Made by a program: the position numbers and the translations under genes. The notes under the pieces were generated by a model, which saw only the letters and a list, made by a program, of their open reading frames with translations, was not told the origin of the DNA and ran no database searches. From contig NZ_WUEY01000005.1 in NCBI RefSeq assembly GCF_010668395.1, positions 372,001 through 436,000 on the forward strand: a stretch of DNA of 64,000 bases, in the 5' to 3' direction. Origin of the DNA: Martinezella lusitana. GTDB lineage: Bacteria; Pseudomonadota; Alphaproteobacteria; Rhizobiales; Rhizobiaceae. This document shows, piece after piece, positions 1-10,676 of this stretch (its first letter is position 1; each line of letters opens with the position of its first letter).

Positions 1-3000
1 AGGCAGTGCCGGCTTGACGAAAAGTCGGCCGTTCTTCACGCGGATACCGAGAATGCCTTCGACAGCGACGCGATACAGCCAGCCGGCGGATCCCGTATAC
101 CAGGTCCAGCCGCCACGGCCGGTCAATTGTCCTTCGCCGTAAATATCAGCCGCGACCACATAGGGCTCTACACGATAGGTATCGGCCTGATCACGATCGC
201 GTGCATGGTTGACCGGGTTGAGCATGTCGAAGCAATGCCAGGCATCGTCGCCACGATTCATCTCTGCCAGCGCCATGACAACCCAAGTCGCGGCATGGGT
301 ATATTGACCGCCATTTTCGCGGACGCCCGGCGGATAGGACTTGATATAGCCCGGATCGCGCGCCGACTTGGCGAAGGGCGGGGTGAAGAGCCGGATGATA
401 CGGTTTTCATCGTCCACCAGCTTGTCGAGAACGGCATTCATCGCCTTCTCGCCACGCGCCCTGTCGCCTTCGCCGGAGAGAATGTTCCAGGACTGCGCGA
501 TCGAATCGATCTGGCATTCGAAATTCTCGCTGGAGCCGAGCGGGCTGCCGTCGTCGAAGTAGCCGCGACGATAATGGCCGCCGTCCCACCCGGCCGTCTC
601 CAGCGCCTTGCGCAGTTCCGGCAGATGATCCGACCAGCGCTTGACGCGCTCCTTGTCGCCGCGCGCTTCGGCGTAAGGCACGAAGGCGGTGAGCATGCCG
701 GCCAGGAACCAGCCGAGCCAGACGCTCTCGCCACGGCCCTGCACGCCGACGCGGTTCATGCCGTCGTTCCAGTCGCCGCCGAGGATCAGCGGCAGGCCGT
801 TACCGCCCTTGCGCTTGACCGCGAGATCGAGGGCGATGGCCGCGTGCTCGTAGACGCTGACCTTATCCTGCGACACGGTCGGCTGATAGAAGACGTCATG
901 CGTGCCGGGCATCAACGCCGCACCTTCGACGAAGGCAAGCTCCTCGTCGAGGATCGATTTGTCTCCCGTCACCGTGCAATACTGATCGATGGCGTAGGCG
1001 AGCCAGACGACATCGTCGGAGATGGACGTACGCACACCGGCGCCGCTGCCCGGCAGCCACCAATGCTGCACGTCGCCCTCGCGGAACTGACGCTGCGCCG
1101 CATTGAGGATCTGGTTGCGGGCAAGCTCCGGCTTGTGCATCAGGAAGGCCAGCGTATCCTGCAGCTGGTCGCGGAAGCCGAAGGCACCCGACGACTGATA
1201 GAAGGCCGTGCGCGCCATGATGCGGCAACCCAGGCTCTGATACGGCAGCCAGGCATTGATCATGTTGTTCATCGCCTTGTCCGGCGTCGAGATTTTCACA
1301 TGACCGGTGAAGCCGTTCCAGAACTCCCGGTTCTCCGAAAGCACGGCCTCGAAATCCGCCTTGCGGATCTCGGAAACCAGCGCACGGGCTTCTTCGACCG
1401 TGGCGGTATCGCCCATATAGAAGCAGATTTCCTTCTGCTCGCCGGCCGCGATCGTCACATCGAATGCCAGTGCGCCGCAAGGATCACCGTCCAGATCGGC
1501 GGAGTTGGAGAGCGCGGCAGCGGCAACGACGGCTTCCGGCATCTGGATCGTGCCGTGGCGGCCGATGAACTCGCGACGGCTTGCCGAGAAGCTCGAATGC
1601 GTCTCGCTCGCCGCCATGAAGGCGGTCCGCTTGAAGTAGTCGATGCTGTATGGGTTGTTGGCAAACAGCGCCCCCGTCTCCTCATCCAGCGTCGACAGGA
1701 TGAAGGGTCTGGTCTTGTTCTGATTGATGCCGAGCACCCATTCCGCATAATTATAGATCCGCAACCGCCGGCTACCGGCGCCGTTGTTGCTGAGCCGCAG
1801 GCGGAAGAGCTTGACCGGGCGCTCGCGATCGACAGTCTGCGTCAACTCCAGCGCCACGCCGTCCTCTTCGCTCGAGAACACGGAGTAGCCGAGACCGTGA
1901 CGGGCCTCGAAACGGACCTTCGCGTTGCGCGACAGGCCGGCATAGGGCGTCATGACCTTGTTGCCGTCGAGATCGGCCACATAGAGCGCCTCCCCCGGAC
2001 GGTTCACGACCATGTCGTTGGTCCACGGCGTCAGCTGGTAGTCGCGCGAATTGTGGCTCCAGGTGAAACCGCCGCCTTCGGCGGGGACATGGAAGCCGAA
2101 GCGCTCGTTCGAGATGACGTTGATCCACGGATGCGGCGTCGACTGGCCACCCGGAAGGCGGACGACATATTCGCGGCCGTCCTTGGAGAAGCCGCCATAG
2201 CCGTTCCAGAAATCGAGATCGTCCTGCGCTTCCAGTGCAGCGGCCGCAAAGACCGATTCCTGCAATGCAGCAGGCACGGTGAGGCGATTGACCGGCGCCG
2301 GCCCATCGGACTGGGCGGAGGCAAACAGCGTCGCCGCGCGTGCGATCTGGTCCACCAGCTTGCCGTTGCGGGCATGGAAGATCACCCGCGATGCGGCAAG
2401 GATCTCCTGGTAGGTCTCGTTCTCGATCAGGTCCTTGCGAACCGAGAAGATGTTCTGCCTGAGACCGTCGCCCTGATTGTGACGGACGTGCTCGACGAGC
2501 TTGTCCAGCTCGCGCTGCATGTCCTGAATATGGTCGACGGCGCGTTCGTTGACGATCACCAGATCGGCGTTGATGCCGCGCGAGCGCATATATTCCGCCG
2601 CCATCAGCGCTTCCCTGGCGATTTCGAGATCGACGTCGTCGTTGATGCGCAGCGTGAAGATCGGGAAATCGCCCGAGATCGTCACCGGCCAGAGCGCGGA
2701 CTGCGAATGCAGGCCGGCCTGCACGGTGGCGCCGTCGGCGCGCAGGTGCATGTCTGGATAGACGAGATAGCGTGCGAGTTTCTGGAACGCGGCCGCCTGC
2801 TGCGAGGTGACGCCGACATGGCGCATCTGCATCTGCGTACGGGTCCACGCCTGCGTGAGCTCGATCCCGAAAGTATCGGGATTGCGGTAGCGCTCGACGG
2901 CCTTGTCGACCTCCTCGCGGTTCGATGCGGCAATGGTCCAGAAGATCACGCTGACCTTCTTGCCCGCAGGAACGCGCACGACGCGGCGCAGCGACAGGCA

Positions 3001-6000
3001 GGCGTCCATGGTGAAGCCGTCCGTGCCGGAAAGGGTCGCCCCCGGATCGAATGCCGCGGCTTCCGCAAGCGTGCGGCCACGGCCGAGGAACTTGCGGCGA
3101 TCGGTTTCGAACTCTGTCGGGCGTTCCGATCCGGCATTGTCGACCACCAGATGGGCGACCGACATATCCGGCTCGTTATAGTCGCGCTTGTTGCGCTCGG
3201 CACGGATCACGTCGCCGCTATTGCCGATCTCGGTGCGCACGAACATGCGCGTGAAGACCGGGTGACCGGAATCGACGTCGTCGCTGGCAATCGCCGGCTC
3301 GAGATAGGAGGTTACTTCGATGAAGCGATCTTCCGCACCCATGTTGAGCAAGGTCACGCGGCGGCCTTCGGCATCATGCTCCGTTGCGACGATGCATTCG
3401 ACGTCGCTGGTGAGATCGCCGACCGTCTTGCTGTATTCGGCCTTTTCATCGCTAAAGGAGACCTTGGCCTTCTCTCCTTCGATGCTGCGCGGCTCGGCAG
3501 TCGCCGACCACCACTGGCCGGAGGCCGTATCGCGCAGGAAGATGAAGGTGCCCCAACGGTCTTCCGTCGGGTCGGCGCGCCAGCGCGAGACCGTCAGGCC
3601 GTTCCAGCGCGAATAACCCGCGCCGGTCGCCGTCAGCATGACCGAATAATGGCCGTTGGAAAGGAAGGCGAGCTCGCGATCTTGCGTGGCCGGATCGGCG
3701 ATCTTGCGGATTTCCGGACGCAGCATGTCTTCCTGGATATTGGCCGGCTGGTCACTCTCGTGCTTGGCGGCCATGACCGGAATATCGCGCGGGGCCTTTT
3801 CCTGCAGCAGCAGTTCGGCCGCTTCGATCACCGGATCGGAATGGAAGAGCTCACGCAGGCGGCCGTTGAAGGCGACGTTGGCGATCGCTGCGATCGACAT
3901 GCCGTGATGGTGCGCATAGTAGTTGTAGACCACAGCGCATTTCTTGCCCTCGGGAACGCGCGTCGGCGTGAAGTCGACGGCATCGTGGAAGCCGTAGACG
4001 CCGAGTGCGCCCACCTTGCGCAGCTTCTGCAGATTTTCCAGCGCCGCGGCCGGGCGATACTGGCTGGCCAGGATCGAGGCGTAGGGAGCGATGACGGCAT
4101 TCTGGCCGAGACCGCGCTTCAGGCCGAGGGAAGGCACGCCGAAATTGGTGTACTGGTAGTGCATGTAGTGGTCGCGGGCGTTGAAAGCCGCTTCCGAAAT
4201 GCCCCAGGGGATATCGGAGCCCAGGCGCTTGGCGTAGTTCATCTGCTCCTGCACGACCAGATTGTTCGTCTGGTTGAGGATACCGCCCTGCCGCTCCTGC
4301 ATGACGAGCGGCGGCATCAGATATTCGAACATCGAGCCGGACCAGGAGACCAACGCGCCGCGCGAGCCGACGGGCACGACCTGGCGGCCGAGGCGATACC
4401 AGTGCTCGGTCGGCAGATCGCCCTTGGCGATGGCGAAAAGGCTGGTGAGGCGGGCTTCGGAGGCCAAGAGGTCATAGCAGGCGGCGTCGAGCTCGTTGGT
4501 CTCGACGCGGAAGCCGATCGAGAGCAGGCGCCGTTCCGGACGATAGAGGAAGGCGTATTCCATGCCGAAGGCGAGATTGCGCATCTCGTCCCGCAGCTTC
4601 GCCAGACGCTGGCGCAGCGAATCCACATTGGCGAGGTCGAAGATGCTGTCGGCGATATGGCCTTCGCAGACCTTCACGAGGGATTGCGACCAGGTGAGCA
4701 CTTCGCCGCTCTGTGTCGACTTGACCTCATGGTCGAGATTTGCCGCCAGCTTCTGGATATCCTGCGCCAGCACCGAGAGGTTGATGACGCGGATGGAGGC
4801 GAACTCATGCTCGCGCTTGACGGCGGCAAGCGCGCTCTGGAAACCGGCGATGCGCTCTTCCAGGCGGCGGCGCAGCGGGCGCACCGTCTTGCGGTCGTCC
4901 GGGAGCTCGGCAAGCGTTTCGGCGAGAATGCCGGCAACATCGCCGATACCGTCGAGATTGCCCTGCATATGCGCTGATGGTGCTTCCGCCCAGATGCGGC
5001 AGGCGGACGAAACGGCGATCAGATGGCCGGCGAAGTTGCCGCTGTCGACTGCCGAGATGTAACGCGCGCCCATCGGCTTCAGCGTGTCCGTGTGATACCA
5101 ATTGCAAAGGTGCCCGCGGAATTTTTCGAGCTTCGCCACGGTCGCCATGGTCTTTTCCATGCGATCGATGGTTTCCTCGAACGACGTCCAGCCGAAATGA
5201 CGCGCCGAGATGACGGATAGCAGGTAGACGCCGATATTCGTCGGCGAGGTGCGCGAGGCGACGACGGCATTCGGGGTCTGCTGCACGTTGTCCGGCGGCA
5301 GATGGTTCTGCTGTTCGACGACGAAGGTCTCGAAATAGCGCCAGGTGCGGCGGGCAATCTTGCGCAGTTCGAACGAAACGCTTTCCGGCACTTCCAGCCG
5401 ATCTTCGGTTTCGGCCGACTGGCTGACATACCAGGCGATCGCAGGCGACAGGACCCAGAGCAGCGCAAAGGGGATGCCGACGAAGAAGGCGTTGTCGCCG
5501 GAGAGCGACGCGAAGGCCAGAGCCAGCAGTGCCAGCACGGGCGCATGCCACATGACGCGATAGTGACCGAGGATCGTCGTCTGGGCTGCTGCCTGCGCGC
5601 TTGCGGCGGTCCGCCATTGCAGCATCAGCTTGCGGCTGACGAAGGCGCGGTAGAGCGAGCGGCCGATGGCATCGGCCATGATGCAGGCACCGTCGGCGAT
5701 GAAGACGATACGCAGCGCGACCTGCGCGTTGGCGGCGCGAATATCCGTCCACACCGTATAGAGATGGGCGCGGGCGACGATATCGCTGCTGCGCGGAATG
5801 ATGCCGTTGATGAGAGACAGCGTCGGCGCGACGAACAGGCAGAAGATCAGCAGGATCTGCCAGATCAGGGCAGCGAACGGCCCCATGAAGTACCAGCCGA
5901 GGACGGAGGCGAAGAACCAGGCGATCGGCGTCAGCGAGCGGCGCAGATTGTCCATCATCTTCCAGCGGCCGAGACCGGTGACACCGCGCTTCGGATTGAA

Positions 6001-8358
6001 GAGATAGGGAAGCAACTGCCAGTCGCCGCGGGCCCAGCGATGCTGGCGCGAGACCTCCACTTCGTAGCGGATCGGGAAATCCTCGACCAGTTCGCAATCC
6101 GTGACCAGCGCGCAACGCGCCATCGAGCCTTCGAGCAGGTCATGGCTGAGAACGGCGTTTTCGTCGATCTTGCCCTTCAGCGACGCTTCGAAAGCGTCGA
6201 TATGATAGAGGCCCTTGCCGGTAAACGTGCCTTCCTCGACCAGATCCTGGTAGACGTCGGAAACGGCAAACACATAGGGGTCGAGACCGCGATTGACCGA
6301 GAAGACGCGCTGGAACACCGACGCATCCTTGCCCGTGGTCAGCGATGGGGTCACGCGCGGCTGCAGCACGCCGTAGCCACGCACGACGCGCTTGCTTTCG
6401 GGGTCGAAGACCGGGCGGTTGATCGGGTGATGCAGCTTGCCGACGAGCTTCGTCACCGTATCGCGCACTAGGCGCGTATCGGAATCGAGCGTCATGACAT
6501 ACTGCACGTCCTTGGGCACGATATTGGCGCCGGGCAGGAAGGTGGTGTCGCGGTCGCCGCGCAAAAGCAGGTTCAGTTCGTGCAGCTTGCCGCGCTTGCG
6601 CTCCCAGCCCATCCAGGCGCCTTCGGCCGGATTGTAGAGACGGCGACGATGCAGCAGATAGAAGCGCTGCGTGCCATCCTCATTGTAGCGGGCAGCCAGA
6701 TTGGCCACTTCGCGGCGGGCATAATCGAGGATTTCCAGATCGCGCTCGCTCTCCTCCTCCTGGCTGTCGGGCCAGTCGCTGAGCAGCGCGTAGTAGATTT
6801 CGCCGCCCGGGTTCGCGAGGTAATGGACTTCGAGATTGCGCACGAGTTCGTCGACGCTGTCGCGGTTGCCGATCAGCGTCGGCACGACGACCAGCGTGCG
6901 GGCCTCTTCCGGAATGCCATCCTTGAATTCGTAGCCGACCAGACGTGCCGGCGTCAGATACATGGTGACGAAGAAGTTGAAGAGGCCGGTGGCGCCTTCC
7001 GACGCCGGCAGCGAGAACATCAGCAGGAGCAGAATGGTCTCGGCCCAGCCCATGCCGGCGTGCAGCATGAAGTAGCCGACGACGACGAGCGCCACGACGG
7101 TAAGAAAAAGGACCGGCGCGGCGATCGACAGCCAGTTGAGCTTGCGCCACTGGCGCACGAAAGTCACGGACAGCGGCGCACGATAGCCGATAGCCTTTTC
7201 CAGCTTCTGCGTCTGCTGGCCCATGATGTAGTCACCGATATTCGGCTCGCGCGGATCGCTCTCGGCCGATGTCTTGGCCGCTTCGGTCATCGCCATGGCG
7301 ACCTGGGCGATCTCCATTTCGGTCTTGTCGGACCGGCGGGCAAGCTTTTCGATGCGGCGGCGATAGCTGTTGCGCGAGCCTGGATCGAGCTTGGCGTAGT
7401 CGGTCTCGTCCCAGAGCAGCTTGTCGACGGCGCTGACCTCTTCGACCCAGACGGACCAGTCGGTATCATCGATCAGGCGCAGGCTCTTGATGATGTTGCC
7501 CATCGTCACGTTGCCCGACGAAAGGCGGTTGTGCTCGGCCATCATGACGCTTTCGGCGTCGGTGCCAGCCTCGGCGAGCCGCTTCTCCAGCCAGGTCACG
7601 GCAAGGCCCGACGTATGCGAGCCGTCGCGAAGGCGGTAGAGGAACTGCGTGGCGAAGGTATTGTCCGAGGTATAGGGCTCGAGCGTCTTCAGGAACTCGG
7701 CGACCTTGGCATCGTCATTCAGGCGGATCAGCTCGTCGGCGGCGGCATTGGCCTTCTTGCGCGTGATGCGGCTCTGCTCGACGCGGCTCGAAATGCGGCG
7801 CAGGTTTTCGACGAGGATGTAGCGCACCAGCGAGGGCACGGCCCAAAGCTCGCCGATCTTCAGCATCTCCACCGACTGGAAGCCCTCGACCAAAGCCAGC
7901 AGGCCCTGGTTGGAAACCGTGCTGTGCGTGTGGGCGACGTAGAGCCAGGCCAGCGCCATGGTGCGCGGCATCACCATGCCGCCGATGGTCAGCGTCTGCA
8001 GCTGGTCGTAGAACTTCTTCGGAAAATCGCGGCGGACTTCCTGAATGGCCTCTTCGATGATGTAGTGGTTGTCGAGCAGCCATTCGGCCGCCGGCGTGAT
8101 CGATTCGCCGGCATCGACATCGGCATTGGCCGAGCGATAGACGCGCAGGATCTCTTTCTCGTTCTCCTTGTGCCGGGCGAAGAAATCGAAGGGGGCAAAG
8201 CCCGGCAGCTTGGTGCTGGCGCCATTGCGGGCGAAGGTCGCGCCGCATTCCCGTATCTGCTCGTTGGAGAAATACGAAGCGCGGATCGCATCGTTGTGAT
8301 CGATCTGCTTGGCTTCAGAATCGCGCGGCGTAACGGTGGAGAGATTTTGAGATGTCAT
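1..8358 (-). CDS. ndvB: Cyclic beta-1,2-glucan synthase (3' end outside window)
   Basis: One uninterrupted minus-strand frame of 2786 codons starts at ATG 8358 and runs off the left edge; the family is usually a little over 2800 residues, so only some tens of C-terminal residues are missing. It is an inner-membrane enzyme that primes, elongates and cyclises beta-1,2-glucan from UDP-glucose for the periplasm, needed in rhizobia and agrobacteria for osmotic adaptation and host infection. Visible signs are a GT84/GT2-like catalytic core with a D-S-D motif at residues 625-627 and the processive-synthase Q-x-R-W motif (Q772, R774, W775), flanked by hydrophobic segments. The C-terminal part should be the GH94 phosphorylase-like domain that controls chain length; that domain call is from family knowledge. 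No exporter gene (ndvA/chvA) lies next to it here. Confidence 0.96.
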   Translation of the reverse strand, partial: MTSQNLSTVTPRDSEAKQIDHNDAIRASYFSNEQIRECGATFARNGASTKLPGFAPFDFFARHKENEKEILRVYRSANADVDAGESITPAAEWLLDNHYIIEEAIQEVRRDFPKKFYDQLQTLTIGGMVMPRTMALAWLYVAHTHSTVSNQGLLALVEGFQSVEMLKIGELWAVPSLVRYILVENLRRISSRVEQSRITRKKANAAADELIRLNDDAKVAEFLKTLEPYTSDNTFATQFLYRLRDGSHTSGLAVTWLEKRLAEAGTDAESVMMAEHNRLSSGNVTMGNIIKSLRLIDDTDWSVWVEEVSAVDKLLWDETDYAKLDPGSRNSYRRRIEKLARRSDKTEMEIAQVAMAMTEAAKTSAESDPREPNIGDYIMGQQTQKLEKAIGYRAPLSVTFVRQWRKLNWLSIAAPVLFLTVVALVVVGYFMLHAGMGWAETILLLLMFSLPASEGATGLFNFFVTMYLTPARLVGYEFKDGIPEEARTLVVVPTLIGNRDSVDELVRNLEVHYLANPGGEIYYALLSDWPDSQEEESERDLEILDYARREVANLAARYNEDGTQRFYLLHRRRLYNPAEGAWMGWERKRGKLHELNLLLRGDRDTTFLPGANIVPKDVQYVMTLDSDTRLVRDTVTKLVGKLHHPINRPVFDPESKRVVRGYGVLQPRVTPSLTTGKDASVFQRVFSVNRGLDPYVFAVSDVYQDLVEEGTFTGKGLYHIDAFEASLKGKIDENAVLSHDLLEGSMARCALVTDCELVEDFPIRYEVEVSRQHRWARGDWQLLPYLFNPKRGVTGLGRWKMMDNLRRSLTPIAWFFASVLGWYFMGPFAALIWQILLIFCLFVAPTLSLINGIIPRSSDIVARAHLYTVWTDIRAANAQVALRIVFIADGACIMADAIGRSLYRAFVSRKLMLQWRTAASAQAAAQTTILGHYRVMWHAPVLALLALAFASLSGDNAFFVGIPFALLWVLSPAIAWYVSQSAETEDRLEVPESVSFELRKIARRTWRYFETFVVEQQNHLPPDNVQQTPNAVVASRTSPTNIGVYLLSVISARHFGWTSFEETIDRMEKTMATVAKLEKFRGHLCNWYHTDTLKPMGARYISAVDSGNFAGHLIAVSSACRIWAEAPSAHMQGNLDGIGDVAGILAETLAELPDDRKTVRPLRRRLEERIAGFQSALAAVKREHEFASIRVINLSVLAQDIQKLAANLDHEVKSTQSGEVLTWSQSLVKVCEGHIADSIFDLANVDSLRQRLAKLRDEMRNLAFGMEYAFLYRPERRLLSIGFRVETNELDAACYDLLASEARLTSLFAIAKGDLPTEHWYRLGRQVVPVGSRGALVSWSGSMFEYLMPPLVMQERQGGILNQTNNLVVQEQMNYAKRLGSDIPWGISEAAFNARDHYMHYQYTNFGVPSLGLKRGLGQNAVIAPYASILASQYRPAAALENLQKLRKVGALGVYGFHDAVDFTPTRVPEGKKCAVVYNYYAHHHGMSIAAIANVAFNGRLRELFHSDPVIEAAELLLQEKAPRDIPVMAAKHESDQPANIQEDMLRPEIRKIADPATQDRELAFLSNGHYSVMLTATGAGYSRWNGLTVSRWRADPTEDRWGTFIFLRDTASGQWWSATAEPRSIEGEKAKVSFSDEKAEYSKTVGDLTSDVECIVATEHDAEGRRVTLLNMGAEDRFIEVTSYLEPAIASDDVDSGHPVFTRMFVRTEIGNSGDVIRAERNKRDYNEPDMSVAHLVVDNAGSERPTEFETDRRKFLGRGRTLAEAAAFDPGATLSGTDGFTMDACLSLRRVVRVPAGKKVSVIFWTIAASNREEVDKAVERYRNPDTFGIELTQAWTRTQMQMRHVGVTSQQAAAFQKLARYLVYPDMHLRADGATVQAGLHSQSALWPVTISGDFPIFTLRINDDVDLEIAREALMAAEYMRSRGINADLVIVNERAVDHIQDMQRELDKLVEHVRHNQGDGLRQNIFSVRKDLIENETYQEILAASRVIFHARNGKLVDQIARAATLFASAQSDGPAPVNRLTVPAALQESVFAAAALEAQDDLDFWNGYGGFSKDGREYVVRLPGGQSTPHPWINVISNERFGFHVPAEGGGFTWSHNSRDYQLTPWTNDMVVNRPGEALYVADLDGNKVMTPYAGLSRNAKVRFEARHGLGYSVFSSEEDGVALELTQTVDRERPVKLFRLRLSNNGAGSRRLRIYNYAEWVLGINQNKTRPFILSTLDEETGALFANNPYSIDYFKRTAFMAASETHSSFSASRREFIGRHGTIQMPEAVVAAAALSNSADLDGDPCGALAFDVTIAAGEQKEICFYMGDTATVEEARALVSEIRKADFEAVLSENREFWNGFTGHVKISTPDKAMNNMINAWLPYQSLGCRIMARTAFYQSSGAFGFRDQLQDTLAFLMHKPELARNQILNAAQRQFREGDVQHWWLPGSGAGVRTSISDDVVWLAYAIDQYCTVTGDKSILDEELAFVEGAALMPGTHDVFYQPTVSQDKVSVYEHAAIALDLAVKRKGGNGLPLILGGDWNDGMNRVGVQGRGESVWLGWFLAGMLTAFVPYAEARGDKERVKRWSDHLPELRKALETAGWDGGHYRRGYFDDGSPLGSSENFECQIDSIAQSWNILSGEGDRARGEKAMNAVLDKLVDDENRIIRLFTPPFAKSARDPGYIKSYPPGVRENGGQYTHAATWVVMALAEMNRGDDAWHCFDMLNPVNHARDRDQADTYRVEPYVVAADIYGEGQLTGRGGWTWYTGSAGWLYRVAVEGILGIRVKNGRLFVKPALP

Positions 8359-9257
8359 GGATTCGGGTTCTGGGTCCAAACAGAGTGAGTGGCATTATCG
8401 CCTTTATCGTTTTTGCCCTGCCTGACACAAGAATTCACGCATCTGGACCCTTTTGCTTCGCTTCCCGGCGGGCGAAGGGGGTGAATTCGAAGTGACAGCT
8501 TAGAACAAACATATAGAGGCGAAGATTTTCACGGGGCCGGTCTTAGGGATCATGGCGTCTTTGCCATCACCCCCGGTGGGTGTCCGTGAAACTGGATACG
8601 CGGCCAAATGGTTCCGGCAGCGATCCGCACACGTCAACGACAATCGATCAAGGTCATGAGGCATTCTCCTTCGGCTGATTGATCCCGTTTCGGAAATTCA
8701 GCATGGTTCGGCATATTGAACCCTCAATATCCCGCAGAAGATGAACTTAAACTGAACCCCCTCAAAAGATTCGCGAATTCCTTTCGAAACATCCCTTTTG
8801 CGGAGCGATGATCCATCCGAAACGAAGCCACGTGCAAGCGCTCGCATGGGATGCATGCGCCGGCAAAGACGGCCGCGCTCTCATGTCACGCCGTGCGGAA
8901 ACGGCTATTTTTCAGTCCTGGAAAACGTGCAACGCACAAATCCGAATGGCTTCTTCACGCCGCCAAATCCTGACTGCGCCCAGCCGCCTCCCCGAAAGCC
9001 TCTTGTTTGCGTGAAGCTTACTGTTTTCACGCCGTATATGCCATCAGCCCGGCCAAATTTTCTTTGCCCGGCGAAATTCCGCCAACGAAATGGGAGAGGG
9101 ATTGCCTTGAAGGGATCGCTGACGTTGGAGAGGACGAGCCAAACAGGCTTCCGACCCCCGGCCGGCCAAGCCCGTCACCATCCATATATCAGGAGATCGG
9201 CCGCATCGGCCAAGCGATCAGCGGCGGCACGGGATGCCGCCCCGCAAAACATCGTTT
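8359..9257. other. Long non-coding stretch upstream of ndvB
   Basis: About 900 bases between the ndvB start and the small membrane-protein gene. Open frames exist on both strands (the longest on the plus strand from 8798), but none has a recognisable protein, a convincing ribosome binding site or a consistent codon bias. The ndvB promoter should lie in its left part. I see no clear RNA gene or repeat. Confidence 0.5.
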
Positions 9258-9416
9258 TCAGACAACGATGCCGCAAACAATGGCCGCAACGAACAGGAAT
9301 GCAGCCGAAAACAGAGCGACGTGAACCGCGGTCTGTATCTTGTGCCGCGTCTTGGCGGCACGCTTGGAACCATCGAACTGATTCACATGCGTATTCGAAA
9401 TACCCAAATTCGCCAT
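9258..9416 (-). CDS. Small single-pass membrane protein, 52 aa
   Basis: ATG 9416 is preceded at good spacing by GGAGG, which fixes this start over a longer reading that begins at 9479. The product has a polar, basic N-terminal half (residues 1-28) followed by one hydrophobic helix (about 30-51) reaching the C-terminus, so it is probably a tail-anchored inner-membrane peptide. I do not recognise a family. The gene stands alone between ndvB and the peptide transporter. The strong RBS and the clean hydrophobic segment argue for a real gene. Confidence 0.65.
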   Translation of the reverse strand: MANLGISNTHVNQFDGSKRAAKTRHKIQTAVHVALFSAAFLFVAAIVCGIVV

Positions 9417-9578
9417 GTGTTGCCTCCGTTCGTTTCTTATGTATTTCGCGGGCCAAGCCCAAGACGGATATTCATACATTTCCTATCAATTAGGTAGAGA
9501 TGAATTTCCGTCCAGAACGCGACCTGAGAAAAATTAAACCACTGGATTTCGGGGACCCGAAAGATCGGCAATGCCAAT

Positions 9579-9767
9579 TCAGCAGAGAATGCGGCGGGCC
9601 CAAATCAAGCTGCGCTCGATGGCGCTGGTATCGGCCGTCTGCTCTTCGGCAGGCCCGGCCTGGCGGCGGCAATTGTCTTCGGAAAGAGAGGCGGACCGTG
9701 CACCTTCCTGCTTCGCCGGAACCGGCGGATGAAGATAGCCCATGGTCATGCCACCCATGAAAAACAT
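9579..9767 (-). CDS. Possible small protein, 62 aa, unknown
   Basis: An ATG at 9767 sits five bases downstream of GGAGG, and a sigma70-like promoter lies about 65 bases upstream. The N-terminus is rich in Met and Gly and the remainder is polar. In the same frame the reading could begin at GTG 9806. No family is recognised, and the amino-acid composition alone does not prove coding, so this is tentative. Confidence 0.3.
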   Translation of the reverse strand: MFFMGGMTMGYLHPPVPAKQEGARSASLSEDNCRRQAGPAEEQTADTSAIERSLIWARRILC

Positions 9768-9829
9768 GCCTGCCTCCACTCGCGTGTGACCCATGATCGG
9801 GATCACGAAAGTTAACTGCCATTAACGAG

Positions 9830-9857
9830 ATCATGACAGAATTGCGGCAGGTGTCAA
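9830..9857 (-). promoter_or_regulatory. Sigma70-like promoter
   Basis: On the minus strand a perfect TTGACA (9857-9852) is followed after 16 bases by CATGAT (9835-9830). It points leftward toward the small open frame at 9767. Confidence 0.4.
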
Positions 9858-9926
9858 TAGTCTATACGATTGGTCGTGTTTAGCCGGCCCATTCGTTAAC
9901 GGGCCGGGAGCGCAAAAGTCGTCCGC

Positions 9927-10676
9927 TCAGGCGCGGACGAACCCCTTGCTGGCAACCATGAGATTGCGTGTGTAATCTTCCTTGACGTCGCCCGCCGCGA
10001 GCTCCCTCGCCGTCAGTCTCTCGACGACTGCGCCGTTGCGCATGACGGCCAGACGCTCGCACATATGGGTGACGACGCCGAGATCGTGGCTCACCATCAC
10101 GAAGGTCAGATTGCGGTCCTTGCGCACCTGTTCGAGCAGGTTGAGCACCTCGGCCTGCACGGAGGCATCGAGTGCCGAGGTCGGTTCATCGAGCAGCAGG
10201 ATGGACGGCTCGACGATCAGCGCACGGGCAATGGCGACGCGCTGGCGCTGGCCGCCGGAAAGCTGGTGCGGATAGCGGAAGCGGAAACCGGTGCCGAGGC
10301 CGACTTCATCGAGCGCACGGGCAATGCGCGTCTCGGTGTCGCCGATGCCGTGGATCGCCAGCGGCTCCAGCAGCAGCCGGTCGATCGTCTGACGCGGGTG
10401 CAGGGAACCGTAAGGATCCTGAAACACCATCTGCACCTGCCGATAGAAGGCCTTGCTGCGTCTTGCTCCCTTCAACTGCTCGCCACCGACGCGGATGGTG
10501 CCGTCGGTAACGGGCGCCAGACCCGCCACGGCGCGCAGCAGCGTCGACTTGCCGGAGCCGGACTCGCCGACCAGGCCGAAGGACTCTCCCTTGTCCACGT
10601 CGACGCCGACGGCATCGAGCGCATAATAGCCGTCATAGACGACGCTGAGGCCATGAACTGCAAGTGCTGTCGTCAT
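9927..10676 (-). CDS. Oligo/dipeptide ABC transporter ATP-binding protein (DppF-type)
   Basis: 249-residue cytoplasmic ATPase, last gene of the peptide-uptake operon. It has Walker A (GESGSGKST), the LSGGQRQR signature, Walker B (ILLLDEPTSALD) and the switch His (VSHD). The start at 10676 is in an ATGA overlap with the stop of the preceding ATPase gene, which shows translational coupling. It lacks the C-terminal oligopeptide extension seen in many DppF/OppF proteins, so it is on the short side. With its partner ATPase it would power uptake through the two permeases encoded upstream. Confidence 0.9.
   Translation of the reverse strand: MTTALAVHGLSVVYDGYYALDAVGVDVDKGESFGLVGESGSGKSTLLRAVAGLAPVTDGTIRVGGEQLKGARRSKAFYRQVQMVFQDPYGSLHPRQTIDRLLLEPLAIHGIGDTETRIARALDEVGLGTGFRFRYPHQLSGGQRQRVAIARALIVEPSILLLDEPTSALDASVQAEVLNLLEQVRKDRNLTFVMVSHDLGVVTHMCERLAVMRNGAVVERLTARELAAGDVKEDYTRNLMVASKGFVRA

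Noticed and set aside
127..4977. 1616-codon open frame on the plus strand
   Set aside because: It is the exact antisense frame of ndvB; the minus-strand protein has clear GT84-type motifs and a single frame through the whole region.
8798..9493. 231-codon plus-strand open frame before the peptide operon
   Set aside because: No RBS, no protein-like segments or family, and it crosses the small membrane-protein gene in antisense.
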